Assembly: GCA_964605235.1 (NCBI GenBank)
Contig: CAZSBB010000005.1
Location: forward strand, 1 to 64,000
Length of the DNA stretch: 64,000 bases
Source of the DNA: CAZSBB01 sp964605235
Lineage (GTDB): Bacteria; Planctomycetota; Phycisphaerae; Phycisphaerales; Phycisphaeraceae
Direction of reading: 5' to 3'
Positions 1 through 8,507 of the stretch are shown piece by piece. The notes below the pieces were generated by a model. It saw only the letters and a list, made by a program, of their open reading frames with translations. It was not told the DNA's origin and did no database searches. Within the stretch, counting starts at the first letter, position 1, and each line of letters begins with the position of its first letter. Position numbers and translations under genes: made by a program.

Positions 1-483
1 GATGAATCCACCCTCCTCCCACTGATCATCGACCCCGTCCCCGCCCCCGGAAATGTCCATGCCGGCACACCTGGACAAGTCATCGACACGCCCGTCGGCT
101 CCATTGACCTGACCGCTACGCTGCTCGACTGGGCGCAGCTCGATCCCAGCGCCCCGCACTGGCGCATGTTGGAAGGCCAGAGCCTTGCTCCCCTGGTGCG
201 TGGCGAGCAGCCGCAGCCGCCGCGCCCGGTTTTCATCGAGGAAATCGGTTTCCCCGGGGTGGTCATCCGCAGCGGCGCGCACAAGCTGGTGCTGGACCGT
301 CACGCGCAAAAGGTCACGCATCTGTACGACCTGGAAGCCGACCCCTGCGAGCTGAACAACCGGGTGGACGACCCGGAATTGCAGCCGGTGCAGCGTGAAC
401 TGCAGCACCAGCTCATGCAGTGGTACGCCGGGATTGAAAGCCGGGCGAACCCGCAGCGGCAGCCGCTGACGAAAAAAGCCTGA
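1..483 (+). CDS. Sulfatase, C-terminal part (5' end outside window)
   Basis: The reading frame is open from the first base, so only the last 160 residues are seen. They match the end of a type I sulfatase of the alkaline phosphatase fold: a segment reading DTPVGSIDLTATLLDW, then EGQSLAPLVRG, then a C-terminal strand pair followed by YDLEADPCELNNR, the usual 'loss of phosphate/sulfate, DP-E-NN' tail of these enzymes. The formylglycine motif and metal ligands lie upstream and cannot be checked. It probably hydrolyses sulfate esters of a sugar or glycan. It sits tail to tail with the regulator that follows (stop to stop, about 18 bp). Family assignment is firm; substrate is unknown. Confidence 0.85.
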   Translation, partial: DESTLLPLIIDPVPAPGNVHAGTPGQVIDTPVGSIDLTATLLDWAQLDPSAPHWRMLEGQSLAPLVRGEQPQPPRPVFIEEIGFPGVVIRSGAHKLVLDRHAQKVTHLYDLEADPCELNNRVDDPELQPVQRELQHQLMQWYAGIESRANPQRQPLTKKA

Positions 484-501
484 ACGCCCGCGCCCGGTGC
501 G

Positions 502-1743
502 TCAGAGCTGGTGGGTTGTGGGTTCGAGATGGCAGAACAGTTCGCTGGCGGCCGAGGACAGGGCGGACGATGGGCCAGTGGTCAGCCGCGCCGGGACGGT
601 GATCTGGTAGAGGGGCAACTCGGCATTGGGCGTGGGATCGCAGATCAGCCGGGCGATGTGGGCGGCGATATCATCTTCACGGAAGCTGACGCTGGGGAAT
701 TCGAAGGTGTGCGCCCAGGGGGTGTCGCCGATGCCGACGACGGCGAGGTCGGCGGGGATTTTCACGCCCACGCGACTGGCGGCGCGCAGCACGCCGACGA
801 TGCGGAAGTCGTCGCCGATGAGCGCGGTGGGCCGATCCGCGCGTTGCAGCCAGCGCGCGATGCTCGCCAGGCCGAGGTCGCTTTGTGGATCGTCGGCATG
901 GCGCAGGACGCGGTAGCCGTGGATCAGTTCGCGTTCGCGCAGGAGCTGGCCGATGGCGCGCATTTTCTGTCGCAGCTGGGTGTAGTACCGGCCGCGCCAT
1001 GACGCCGGCCGGCCGGCGGTGATGAACCCCAGCCGGGTGTGGCCTTGGCCCAGCAGGTGCTCGGCCGCCACTGCCGCGGAGCCGGGATAGTCCGGGCCGA
1101 TGTGATGTGTCCGGGCGACGGCAAAGGGGTCGCGGAAGGTGGTGATGATCCGGGTGCGTCCGCGACAGGCTTTGGCGATGCGGCTGTCGAGTTGGCCGGT
1201 GTTGTCGTATTGTACGACGACCGCGGCCGGGGGTTGCTGGCGCCATTGCTCGAACATGGGTTCCAGGCCGTCGCGACGGGCGTCGCCGGTCCAGTCGAGT
1301 TTGACGGGGAGCAGGCCCGCCCGCTGACACCGCTGGGCGATGCTCGCCGCCAGACGATCGAACAGGTGTTCCCGACTGGCGATGAAGAGCGCCACCGCCT
1401 GCGTCCATGGCACGGCGGGGCGTGGCTCGGATGCTGCGGGCAGGCGCGTCACGGGTTGTCCCTCCGCACTGCCGGTGGCGGGATCCAGCACATAGGTGCC
1501 GCTGCCATGGCGCCGGGTGAGGAGGTGGAGGCGTTCGAGCCGGGCGATCGCCGAGCGGGCCGCGGTGGCGGAGATGCCGTATTGCGCCGCGAGGCTGCGC
1601 AGCGGGGCGATCTTCTGCCCCGGCGCCAGCTTGCCGGCGCGAATGGCGTCGCGCAGGTCGGCGAACACGGTCCCGCCCCGGTCGTCGCCGGAAAGCTCGG
1701 CGGGGGCAGGATCAACCGGCGAAGTTGCATCAGGTGATACCAT
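502..1743 (-). CDS. GntR-type transcriptional regulator with LacI-like ligand-binding domain
   Basis: 413 residues. An N-terminal winged helix of the GntR type covers roughly residues 25-95 (FADLRDAIRAGKLAPGQKI, then a recognition helix around SATAARSAIARLE and the wing RRHGSGTYV). The rest is a periplasmic-binding-protein fold like that of LacI (residues about 125-400; GPDYPGSAAVAAEHLLGQGH and a late ADLAVVGIGDTPWAHTF segment). I start at the ATG at 1743; the reading frame continues upstream but through the intergenic operator. It is divergent from a GH172 enzyme with a nested palindrome between them, so it most likely controls that enzyme and itself in response to a sugar. The ligand cannot be told from sequence. 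Confidence 0.85.
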   Translation of the reverse strand: MVSPDATSPVDPAPAELSGDDRGGTVFADLRDAIRAGKLAPGQKIAPLRSLAAQYGISATAARSAIARLERLHLLTRRHGSGTYVLDPATGSAEGQPVTRLPAASEPRPAVPWTQAVALFIASREHLFDRLAASIAQRCQRAGLLPVKLDWTGDARRDGLEPMFEQWRQQPPAAVVVQYDNTGQLDSRIAKACRGRTRIITTFRDPFAVARTHHIGPDYPGSAAVAAEHLLGQGHTRLGFITAGRPASWRGRYYTQLRQKMRAIGQLLRERELIHGYRVLRHADDPQSDLGLASIARWLQRADRPTALIGDDFRIVGVLRAASRVGVKIPADLAVVGIGDTPWAHTFEFPSVSFREDDIAAHIARLICDPTPNAELPLYQITVPARLTTGPSSALSSAASELFCHLEPTTHQL

Positions 1744-1764
1744 TTCGATACACTTTATCAAATT

Positions 1765-1809
1765 AAACACGATTGCACAATATTTGTCGCATTGTGTTTT
1801 TAAGTGTTT
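1765..1809. promoter_or_regulatory. Nested inverted-repeat operator in divergent promoter region
   Basis: Outer arms AAACAC (1765-1770) and GTGTTT (1804-1809) enclose inner arms CACAAT (1776-1781) and ATTGTG (1791-1796). The block is AT-rich in a GC-rich genome and lies between the divergent GntR-type regulator and the GH172 gene, 20 bp before the latter. It is a good candidate binding site for the regulator. Function is inferred. Confidence 0.55.
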
Positions 1810-1829
1810 CAACCTGACTGGAGCCCCTC

Positions 1830-3155
1830 ATGTTCCCCGGCCTGTCTCCGCTTAACGCCGATTGGTTCAATCTCAAAAACGCCAGCCGCTTCCGCACCCG
1901 GCGCAGTTCCAGCTACGACCGCCGAGGCGGCAACATCGACTTCATCGCCCTCCCAGCGGGCGCCAGCGTCAAAATGCTGGAAGTGGAAGGACCGGGCATC
2001 GTGAACCATCTCTGGTTCGCGCTGGGCGGCGTGGACTACAACTACATGCGCAATCTCGTCATTCGCGCCTGGTGGGATGGCGAAACCAATCCCAGCATCC
2101 AGTGCCCGCTGGGCGATCTGCTGGGCGTCGGCCACGCGATCACCAATCGCTACCAGTTCGCTCTGGGCGGCATGGTGCGCGGCTCGGGCAAGCGCGGGGA
2201 GTACTCCGGCGGCAACCTGTTCCTGCCCATGCCGTTTGCCCAGTCCGCGCGGATTGAAGTGACCAACGAAGGCCCGGCTTTCTTCACCGCGTTCTACTTT
2301 GCCGTCGACTGGCTGCAGGCGGATCACGACGCCGTCGCCGACGCCGGCCGACTGCACATCCAGTGGCGCCGCGACAATCCCGTGGCCGCCAAGCCGGTGG
2401 TGGAAGCCAACGTCTTTCTGCAGGGTCGTTTTGGCGCCAACCTTGACGGCCGGCACAACTACGTGGTGGCGGACATCGAAGGCGAAGGCCGATTCCTGGG
2501 CTTGAACTACAGCCTCGACAATCTCGACCCCCGGCCGCTGGGCAATGTGCTCCAGCCGTTTGGCGAAGGGGATGAGATGGTTTTCATCGACGACGACACC
2601 TGGCCCCCTTCGCTCCACGGCACCGGCACCGAGGACGCCTTCCTCGACGCCTGGGGGATGACCGGCGACGCCAACCTGTACGCCGGCGTCGCGTATGAAC
2701 GCCTGCACACCCCCGAGCAGCGCGGGCGCGGCACCTGCTATCGCTGGCATCTGCACGACCCGATCTATTTCAGCAAACGCCTGCGCTACACCTTTGAACA
2801 TGGTCACGACAACTGCCAGGCCAACGACATCACCAGCACCGCGTACTGGTATCAGCGTGAGCCGCATCGGCCCTTCGAGTTGCCCCCGGCGTCGGCGCGG
2901 CTGCCGCACCCGATCGAAAACGACCCGGACCGCGCCCAGGAAGTCGCGGCGGTGCAGGCGATGGGCCAGGTGCTCCAGCGCATGTATGGCCAGTTCATGA
3001 CTGCGCCGCGGAAAGTGGTGGAGCAGGTCGACTTCCAGGAAGTGAACGAAGTCAACGAGTGTCGCACCAGCTTTGCCGCCGGCGCGATGACGTTGGCGCA
3101 GCTGCAGACCCGGATGGCGAAACTGCACGAAAAGCTCGATGCCGCGGAACGCTGA
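1830..3155 (+). CDS. GH172-family (DUF2961) glycosidase-like protein
   Basis: 441 residues, the normal size for DUF2961. Family signatures: SSYDRRGGNIDFI near residue 30, EVEGPGIVNHLWF near residue 55, and GTGTEDAFLDAWG near residue 267. Members now placed in GH172 form trimers and include alpha-D-fructofuranosidases and arabinofuranosidases; the acidic residues of the GTEDAF motif are expected to be catalytic. No signal peptide is visible, so the protein is probably cytoplasmic. It is likely controlled by the divergent GntR/LacI-type regulator. Substrate is not determinable from the sequence. Confidence 0.85.
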   Translation: MFPGLSPLNADWFNLKNASRFRTRRSSSYDRRGGNIDFIALPAGASVKMLEVEGPGIVNHLWFALGGVDYNYMRNLVIRAWWDGETNPSIQCPLGDLLGVGHAITNRYQFALGGMVRGSGKRGEYSGGNLFLPMPFAQSARIEVTNEGPAFFTAFYFAVDWLQADHDAVADAGRLHIQWRRDNPVAAKPVVEANVFLQGRFGANLDGRHNYVVADIEGEGRFLGLNYSLDNLDPRPLGNVLQPFGEGDEMVFIDDDTWPPSLHGTGTEDAFLDAWGMTGDANLYAGVAYERLHTPEQRGRGTCYRWHLHDPIYFSKRLRYTFEHGHDNCQANDITSTAYWYQREPHRPFELPPASARLPHPIENDPDRAQEVAAVQAMGQVLQRMYGQFMTAPRKVVEQVDFQEVNEVNECRTSFAAGAMTLAQLQTRMAKLHEKLDAAER

Positions 3156-3272
3156 ATCCCCCCGGAACTTGGCCCAGCGCCAAAACAGATGCGCTGGCTT
3201 GATCAGTTCGGCGCGCACACACAGCGCGAGCTTGCGCCGGCTGCGTGCCAAACTGATGAGTTTGAAGGGGAA

Positions 3273-3359
3273 TGCCGGTGGAGGGAGTCGAACCCACACG
3301 TCCTTTGAAGGGACAACGGATTTTGAATCCGTCGCGTCTGCCAATTCCGCCACACCGGC
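3273..3359 (-). tRNA. tRNA-Leu (CAA)
   Basis: A complete class II tRNA read on the minus strand: 7-bp acceptor GCCGGTG/CACCGGC, D-arm TGGCGGAATTGGCAGACGC, anticodon stem CGGAT/ATCCG around loop TTCAAAA (anticodon CAA), a long variable arm, and T-loop TTCGACT. The discriminator base is A; CCA is not encoded. One T-T mismatch is seen in the T-stem. Confidence 0.95.
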
Positions 3360-3555
3360 TGGTGTGAGGAGCATGATAGCGAGGCGGTGCGCAGCGACCA
3401 AATCGCAGCACAGGCAGCTAGCCGCGCGGGCGCTGCCCGCCGACGCGCGTCGGCGGCTCGGATACACATGTCGATTCAGCTTTCCTCCGAGCCGCCCACG
3501 CCAGTGGGCGGGTCCATACATCACCCCAACGGCACGACCAGCGCGCCCCACGCCC

Positions 3556-3597
3556 AAACAAAAAAGAGCCGGCAGCGCGTCAACGCGCGGCCGGCTC
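3556..3597 (-). terminator. Rho-independent terminator of the small RNA
   Basis: Arms GAGCCGGC (3566-3573) and GCCGGCTC (3590-3597) plus inner arms GCGCGT/ACGCGC form a long GC hairpin. It is followed in the minus direction by six T residues and GTTT. Confidence 0.8.
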
Positions 3598-3908
3598 ACA
3601 TTCGTTGGGTTGGGCTGCGTTCAGCCCCGTCGGACTGCTATCTACGCAGCCCCCTGCTACAGTCATAATTGGTCACTGGATCACCTCCTTCGGAAAAACG
3701 CCTGATTCAGCCGTCATCAGGTCACCGACGCCGCGGTGGGCATCCCAACAGCCCGGGACGCCGAAGCCCTGATCGCTGAACGTTACTGCCCCGCGACGTC
3801 TCACGGAGCCCAGCGCGCGACGGGCATCCAGTGCCCCTCGCTCGGTCGCTTTCCCCAGCCGGCACGAACGCGGGGTTCTCCCGTTTCGCCGCCGGTGGTC
3901 GCCGCGAC
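3556..3908 (-). ncRNA. Candidate structured small RNA with perfect anti-SD complement
   Basis: A transcript of about 350 nt is bounded by a strong sigma-70-like promoter and an intrinsic terminator, with no long reading frame. It contains AAGGAGGTGATCCAG (3676-3690 read on minus), a 15-nt perfect complement of the conserved 16S rRNA 3' end. Just downstream a 9-bp stem GGGCTGCGT/ACGCAGCCC (3612-3620 with 3644-3652) forms before the terminator hairpin. Two tiny reading frames surround the complement: an ATG frame of 14 codons (3673-3717) whose TGA overlaps a GTG frame of 12 codons (3638-3676). It shows none of the conserved blocks of RNase P RNA, tmRNA or SRP RNA that I know. It could be a leader peptide pair or an RNA that binds ribosomes. 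Confidence 0.5.
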
Positions 3909-3914
3909 GCGCTT

Positions 3915-3942
3915 ATTATCGACGGCTCCCCGCGCAGGTCAA
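3915..3942 (-). promoter_or_regulatory. Sigma-70-like promoter for the small RNA
   Basis: On the minus strand TTGACC (3937-3942) is followed after 16 bp by GATAAT (3915-3920). Both hexamers are one base from consensus. The predicted start is near 3908. Confidence 0.6.
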
Positions 3943-4008
3943 TGGAATTTGCCCAAGTTTTTTGTGGTTTACTACCGCTGATCATTTCCCGGTCAGGTCT
4001 TCGAAAAG

Positions 4009-4156
4009 ATCTCAAAACTCACCACAGAGGCACAGAGGACACCGAGAGCAAACGTGAGGTGCATACTTATCCGCTGGATTTTCCCGCATTCTCGGTGAGC
4101 ATTGCTCGGTGATCTCGGTGGCTCTGTGGTTCCTGTTCTTTTGCGATAGTTTCTTA
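4009..4156. repeat. Dispersed long inverted repeat, copy 1
   Basis: A block of about 148 bp with arms ACCACAGAGGCACAGAGG... (4021-4046) and its near-reverse complement at 4105-4130 (22 of 26 positions pair). It begins ATCTCAAAAC and ends ATAGTTTCTTA, the same borders as the copy at 63711-63860. Its right edge supplies the TAA stop of the hydrolase gene read on the minus strand. It is the only content of the gene-free stretch next to the small RNA. Confidence 0.75.
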
Positions 4157-5074
4157 AGCTGGGCGCGGCGTGGCGGTCGTGCGGTGCAGAAAATCGGCGC
4201 AGGCTTGGAAGTAACCCGCGGGATCCACCTGCGTCAGATCGCCATGCCGGGCGCCTTCGATCCACACCAGTCGGGAATGCGGCGCCAGCTCATGCAAACG
4301 CTCGGCAGCACGCGGCGCGCTGATGTCATCCTGCGTGCCGTGCAGAATCAACAACGGATGTTTGAGCTGCGCGGCATCACGCGCCGCATCAATCCCACGA
4401 TACCCCGGCAACCAGAACCGCAGATGCTGATCCGCCAATTCCACCGTTGGCCAGGTCGGCAGCCGCCGTCGCCACAGCGCCCCCGCCACGCTGTGCTTCA
4501 TGTGCACATACGGCCCATCGGCGATCACCGCTTCCACTCGCGCCGGCTCACGCAGCGCGGCCGCGATCGACATCGCTGCGCCAAAGCTGTGACCCCACAG
4601 CGTCACGCGCTGCCCCGGTGCAAAACGCTCCATCAGCTCCATCAGATCATCCACCTCCAGCGTGCCCACGCCGCTGCGGCTGGCGGAACAATCCGCGTGC
4701 GCCCGCAGATCGCAGGTGATCAGCCGCCCCGCCAGCGGCGCCAGCAGCGCCAGGCGCGGCAGGTTCGCATACCGGCTTTCCGTGAACCCATGCGTGAAAA
4801 TCATCACCCGCTCAGCAGGCCCCCGCCCCGCTGCTTCCCACACCAGCGCGTGCGTGCCGTCGCGGCGCTGCCAGCGCGTATCCGTGGCGACCAGTCCCAC
4901 GTCCTCGGGCGCGACGGGGAGTTCCCGCGCCAGCATGTAGGCGTACGTCTTGCTCGGCGGATGCTGCAGCACGCGAATCAGGATGAACGTGAGCACCGCC
5001 AACAAGCACGCCAGCGTCGCCAGCAACAACAGCGGCAAACCCCACAAACCTGAAAGTGCAAGCGTCGGCGGCAT
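4154..5074 (-). CDS. Alpha/beta-hydrolase with N-terminal membrane anchor
   Basis: 306 residues from the ATG at 5074; a longer frame to 5104 exists but lacks a ribosome site. One membrane segment at residues about 5-30 (leucine-rich) precedes an alpha/beta-hydrolase domain. The oxyanion/HG motif is THGFTES, the nucleophile elbow is GHSFGA, the acid is probably in HGTQDDISAP, and the catalytic His is in GARHGDL. It therefore has a complete Ser-Asp-His triad and is probably an esterase, thioesterase or acylglycerol lipase acting at the membrane. The substrate is unknown. The stop codon lies in the right border of a dispersed repeat. Confidence 0.8.
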   Translation of the reverse strand: MPPTLALSGLWGLPLLLLATLACLLAVLTFILIRVLQHPPSKTYAYMLARELPVAPEDVGLVATDTRWQRRDGTHALVWEAAGRGPAERVMIFTHGFTESRYANLPRLALLAPLAGRLITCDLRAHADCSASRSGVGTLEVDDLMELMERFAPGQRVTLWGHSFGAAMSIAAALREPARVEAVIADGPYVHMKHSVAGALWRRRLPTWPTVELADQHLRFWLPGYRGIDAARDAAQLKHPLLILHGTQDDISAPRAAERLHELAPHSRLVWIEGARHGDLTQVDPAGYFQACADFLHRTTATPRPA

Positions 5075-5118
5075 CGCGGTAGGATAGCGGCAGGGCGATC
5101 GCATATGGTGTGGGGGTT

Positions 5119-5206
5119 ACGAGCCCCGCGCGTGAGCAAGGGGTTGCGGCGCAGCCGCAGAGGTTTGACGCAATAAAACCACCCCTCCCTCACGGTCGGG
5201 GCTCGT
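5119..5206. repeat. Inverted repeat of the ACGAGCC...GTGAG family
   Basis: Arms 5119-5144 (ACGAGCCCCGCGCGTGAGCA and on) and 5181-5206 pair with few mismatches around a 36-bp loop. The arms resemble the 28-bp arms at 25461 and 25546. It lies between the divergent hydrolase and cytosine deaminase genes. Confidence 0.6.
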
Positions 5207-5281
5207 TCAAGCAATGCCAGCAGTCCCCATGTGTTTGCCCTGAGCGTCTCGTCCTGACCACGCCCGCAACCGGAGCCCCCC

Positions 5282-5722
5282 ATGACCCCACACGAGATGT
5301 TGCAGTTCGCCATTGCCGAAGCCGAGCAGGGACTCGCCGAGGGCGGCCTGCCCATTGGCTCAGTGCTGATCGACGCGAACGGAAACGTGGTGGCGCGCGG
5401 GCACAACCTGCGTGTGCAGCAAGGCGATCCCACCGCGCACGCCGAGACGGTGTGCATTCGCAATGCCGGCCGCCGGCGCGATTGGCCGCAGCTCACATTG
5501 GTGAGCACGCTCAGCCCGTGCATCATGTGCACCGGGACCAGCCTGCTCTATCGCATTCCCAAGGTGATCGTCGGCGAGAACCGCAACTTCCTGGGCGCGG
5601 AAGACCTGTTCGCCCAGCATGGCGTGGAGCTGACGGTGCTGGATGATCCGCATTGCATCAAGCTGATGGCGGACTTCATTGCTGCCCGGCCGGATTTGTG
5701 GAATGAGGATATTGGGTTGTGA
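5282..5722 (+). CDS. Cytosine deaminase, yeast Fcy1 type
   Basis: 146 residues of the zinc cytidine-deaminase fold. Zinc ligands and catalytic acid are in TAHAE (H, E) and TLSPCIMC (two Cys). The resemblance to yeast Fcy1 runs the full length: GGLPIGSVLID, ARGHNLRVQQGDPTAHAE, VGENRNF, VLDD and the C-terminal RPDLWNEDIG. Fcy1 deaminates cytosine to uracil in pyrimidine salvage. Here the motif is HAE rather than Fcy1's HGE. A related base or nucleoside deaminase activity is possible. It stands alone on the plus strand. Confidence 0.85.
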   Translation: MTPHEMLQFAIAEAEQGLAEGGLPIGSVLIDANGNVVARGHNLRVQQGDPTAHAETVCIRNAGRRRDWPQLTLVSTLSPCIMCTGTSLLYRIPKVIVGENRNFLGAEDLFAQHGVELTVLDDPHCIKLMADFIAARPDLWNEDIGL

Positions 5723-5741
5723 TGCGGCAGCACGGGCGTGC

Positions 5742-6917
5742 TTACTTTTTCGCCAGGTCCAGCAGGATGTCCAGGCCACGGGTGAGCATGGTTTCGTCGC
5801 AGGCGTAGCTGAGGCGAATGTGGGTGTCGCGGTTGGAGAAGACGTTGCCGGGGATGATCAGCAGGCTGCGGGCGATGGCCTTTTCGACGAACTGCGTGGC
5901 GGTCAGGCCCAGGTGCTCGGGCACTTTGGGGAAAGCATAAAACGCCCCGCCGGGGGTGGTCAGCTCATAGGTGTCGCCCAGCGCCTGCACGACCAGATCG
6001 CGTTTGCGCTGGTAGGCGGCAATGTGCTGGTTCATGTCGGTGTCGAGCGCGATGACGCCGGCGTACTGCACCATGGAGGGAGCGCAGACGAAGGAGTACT
6101 GCTGGAGCTTGGTCATCTGCTCGATGAGCGGGCGGGGGCCGACGACATAGCCTAAGCGCCAGCCGGTCATGCCGAAGGTTTTGCTGAAGCCGCGCATGAC
6201 GAGAAGGTTGGGCGAGAACTGCGCGGGGCTGGGGCACAGGCCCTGCGTGGCGTGCGCTGGAGCGCCCGGACGCTGGACTTTTTCGTAGCAGAACTCATCG
6301 TAGATTTCGTCGCTGAGCACCAGCAGGTTGCGGCGCTCGGCGAGCTCCATCACCTCGCGGCAGATGGCTTGCGTCGCCACCACGCCGGTGGGGTTGGACG
6401 GCGTATTGAACAGCAGCAGTTTGGTGCGCTCGGTGATATGCGGCTCGATCCGCGCGGCCGTGAGCTGGAAGTCGGGATAGGTGTCGACGTACACCGCCTT
6501 GGCGCCCGCGAGGGTGACCAGGTGCTTGTACATGACGAAGTAGGGATCAGGGATGAGCACTTCATCACCGGGGCCGACGCAGGTCATCAGCGCCAGCAGC
6601 AGCCCGCCGGAGACGCCTGAGAGCACGAGGCAGCCGAAGTCATCGGGCTTGCCAAAGTGCGGGAACTCGCCGGCGATGCGCTGACGGATGCGGTTCTGCA
6701 GTTCCGCGATGCCCTGGGTGACGGTGTAGCGGTTATGCCCGGCGGCAATGGCGTGGACGGCGGCGTCCTTGATGGGCTGAGGGACATCGAAGTCCGGCTG
6801 CCCGATCGACAGGTTGATGGGGTTCTGGAGCTTGGCTGCCAGATCGAACACGCGGCGGATGCCCGAGGCGTCGATGGCGCGGAGGCGGTCGGTGATGAAG
6901 CGATTGGGATCGAACAT
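5742..6917 (-). CDS. Class I/II PLP-dependent aminotransferase (aspartate-aminotransferase-like)
   Basis: 391 residues from the ATG at 6917, preceded by GAGGGG at good spacing. Fold type I features: INLSIGQPDFDVP at the N terminus, NTPSNPTG near residue 165, SDEIYDEF, the PLP-lysine in RGFSKTFGMTGWRLGY, and the C-terminal RLSYA arginine that binds the substrate carboxylate. Family members use aspartate, aromatic amino acids or alanine with 2-oxoglutarate. The gene is followed closely by the convergent cytosine deaminase and preceded by a dispersed repeat. Confidence 0.88.
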   Translation of the reverse strand: MFDPNRFITDRLRAIDASGIRRVFDLAAKLQNPINLSIGQPDFDVPQPIKDAAVHAIAAGHNRYTVTQGIAELQNRIRQRIAGEFPHFGKPDDFGCLVLSGVSGGLLLALMTCVGPGDEVLIPDPYFVMYKHLVTLAGAKAVYVDTYPDFQLTAARIEPHITERTKLLLFNTPSNPTGVVATQAICREVMELAERRNLLVLSDEIYDEFCYEKVQRPGAPAHATQGLCPSPAQFSPNLLVMRGFSKTFGMTGWRLGYVVGPRPLIEQMTKLQQYSFVCAPSMVQYAGVIALDTDMNQHIAAYQRKRDLVVQALGDTYELTTPGGAFYAFPKVPEHLGLTATQFVEKAIARSLLIIPGNVFSNRDTHIRLSYACDETMLTRGLDILLDLAKK

Positions 6918-6940
6918 GGAAGCACCCCTCAAAAAGAGTC

Positions 6941-7050
6941 ATCACCGAGGCACAGAGAACACGGCGTGAAAGCAGGAGCAGTTAGTCGATGTTCTGATTG
7001 TTGAGCAATACTCTGCGAGTATGACTCGGTGCTCTCTGTGACTCTGTGTT
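6941..7050. repeat. Dispersed long inverted repeat, copy 2
   Basis: Left arm ATCACCGAGGCACAGAGAAC (from 6941) pairs with CTCGGTGCTCTCTGTGACTC (from 7025). It is a divergent member of the family at 4009 and 63711 and lies just upstream of the aminotransferase start. Confidence 0.6.
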
Positions 7051-7184
7051 TACTGCTCTTCTGAGGTCGTTTCGACAGACTCAGAAACGCCTTCCAGCCC
7101 GGGCACGGGTGGGCGCAGCCGATGAGCAGCCGCGCACCGGATGGCACGCCGCACCAGTCAGGGAAATTCGTTGCGGAAGTGGAT

Positions 7185-7436
7185 TTACTTCCCGCCGGCC
7201 TTGGCGCCCGCCGCAGGAGCTGCCGCGGCATCACCGGCGGCTTCGTCCTTCTTCTTGCTGGCGGCTTTGCCGGTGAGCAGTTTGCGATTGCCAACCTTGG
7301 GCAGGCCCAGGGGGTTGGAGGCGCTCATGTCGAACTTGCCTTGTGAGGCGAGTTTGGCGACGCGCTCGGTGCGGGTCAGGACATTGCGATGCTTGGCGAG
7401 GCCGCCGCCGGCTTTGAGGCTTGAATCAATGCTCAT
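7185..7436 (-). CDS. PVC-type small basic protein
   Basis: 83 residues. The N-terminal half has the pattern MSIDSSLKAGGGLAKHRNVL followed by TRTERVAKL. I recall this from a small basic protein family conserved in Planctomycetes, Verrucomicrobia and Chlamydiae. The tail is a Lys/Ala-rich disordered stretch. The role is unknown; a ribosome or nucleic-acid association is often suspected because of the charge. It lies upstream of the minus-strand aminotransferase, across a repeat, and downstream of the gene for a SPOR-like membrane protein. Confidence 0.75.
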   Translation of the reverse strand: MSIDSSLKAGGGLAKHRNVLTRTERVAKLASQGKFDMSASNPLGLPKVGNRKLLTGKAASKKKDEAAGDAAAAPAAGAKAGGK

Positions 7437-7517
7437 GGTCGTCGCTTCCTTCTGGCTGCGGCCGGCGCGGGGGCGTCTGCGTGGTGGCCGGCGTGCGTGG
7501 GCCGTTGGCCCGGGGTG

Positions 7518-8372
7518 CTAATCGCCCTTGTAAAGTTCCGGGTACATATCGCCCAGATCACCGGCGCCGGCGCGGGTCTTTTTCCATTGACGACCCAGGT
7601 CGCGCAGCCGCTGCTCGTAGGCCTGCTGCCGGGCGCCGCCCAACTCTTCCCGGGTGAAACCGGTGAGGGCGACGACCTTGCAGAGCCGCGTATTATGGCT
7701 GGAAAGGGCGATCGCTTCAACCCCCGCCGCCCGGAGGAAGCCGACCAGCCGCAGCGCCTCGTCCTCGGGGTAGTGGATCAGCACGAAATAATTGAGCCCC
7801 GGCTGGCGCGGATCGCGCATTTCCGGGCGAATCAGGGCGGGAATGACCGCTCCCGAACTGGTGGGTGAACCGATGGTTGCGGCGGCGGCGCTGGGGGTGA
7901 TCCCACTGCCGGCGCTGCTGGGTCGGCGGGCGTCGGTTGCGTTGCTGGCGCCGACCTGCCCCAGTTGCAGCGCGGTGCGTTCACGGATTTCCTGCTCGGC
8001 GCGCTGCTGAGCGATGACCTTGTCGCGGCGGTCCTGATCGCCCCGGGTGTAGCCGACCCAATAGCTCAGGCCGATGAGCCCGAGCAAGCCCGCCACCGCG
8101 AGCACGGCATAACCCGGCGCGAGGCGCAACACCAGCGGCGCCGGCTGCGGCTTGCGCGATGCCAGCGGGTCCGGCCCGGGCAGGTCGCTGATGCTCGCCA
8201 CATTGGTGGATTGGGTGGGCGCGACGGATTGTGCGTCGGCGGGCAAGCTCTCCGCCAGCGGCGCGGCATGATGGAGTTCGCCGGCGTGCTCGCCCGGAGT
8301 GCGGCCCCCGCGCGGCGTCGCTTTCCCCGCCATCACTTCAAACGGCGGTATTCGATGTCGCTTGCCAAACAT
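7518..8372 (-). CDS. Single-pass membrane protein, possibly with a SPOR-like C-terminal domain
   Basis: 284 residues. A low-complexity cytoplasmic region (1-80) is followed by one membrane helix (about 85-107, APGYAVLAVAGLLGLIGLSY), a charged coiled stretch (GDQDRRDKVIAQQRAEQEIRE), a Ser/Ala-rich linker and a globular C-terminal domain (about 190-284, NYFVLIHYPEDEALRLVGFL). The last part has the beta-alpha-beta look of a SPOR-like peptidoglycan-binding domain (NYFVLI, then a helix DEALRLVGFLRAAGVEA). That assignment is tentative. Otherwise I do not recognise the protein. Confidence 0.65.
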   Translation of the reverse strand: MFGKRHRIPPFEVMAGKATPRGGRTPGEHAGELHHAAPLAESLPADAQSVAPTQSTNVASISDLPGPDPLASRKPQPAPLVLRLAPGYAVLAVAGLLGLIGLSYWVGYTRGDQDRRDKVIAQQRAEQEIRERTALQLGQVGASNATDARRPSSAGSGITPSAAAATIGSPTSSGAVIPALIRPEMRDPRQPGLNYFVLIHYPEDEALRLVGFLRAAGVEAIALSSHNTRLCKVVALTGFTREELGGARQQAYEQRLRDLGRQWKKTRAGAGDLGDMYPELYKGD

Positions 8373-8507
8373 GATGTGGGCATTGTAGCCGGTCGATTCG
8401 GAATTACCCCTATTTACCTCTGCGAACCGCAGGATAATCGCCGGGGCGCTGCGGTGCTCCGCCAGGCTGAGCGCAGCCGCTCACGGTTGCCTATCATGTA
8501 GCCCATC

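Noticed and set aside
3556..3908. Small RNA as tmRNA, RNase P RNA or SRP RNA
   Set aside because: None of the conserved blocks of these RNAs is present on the minus strand.
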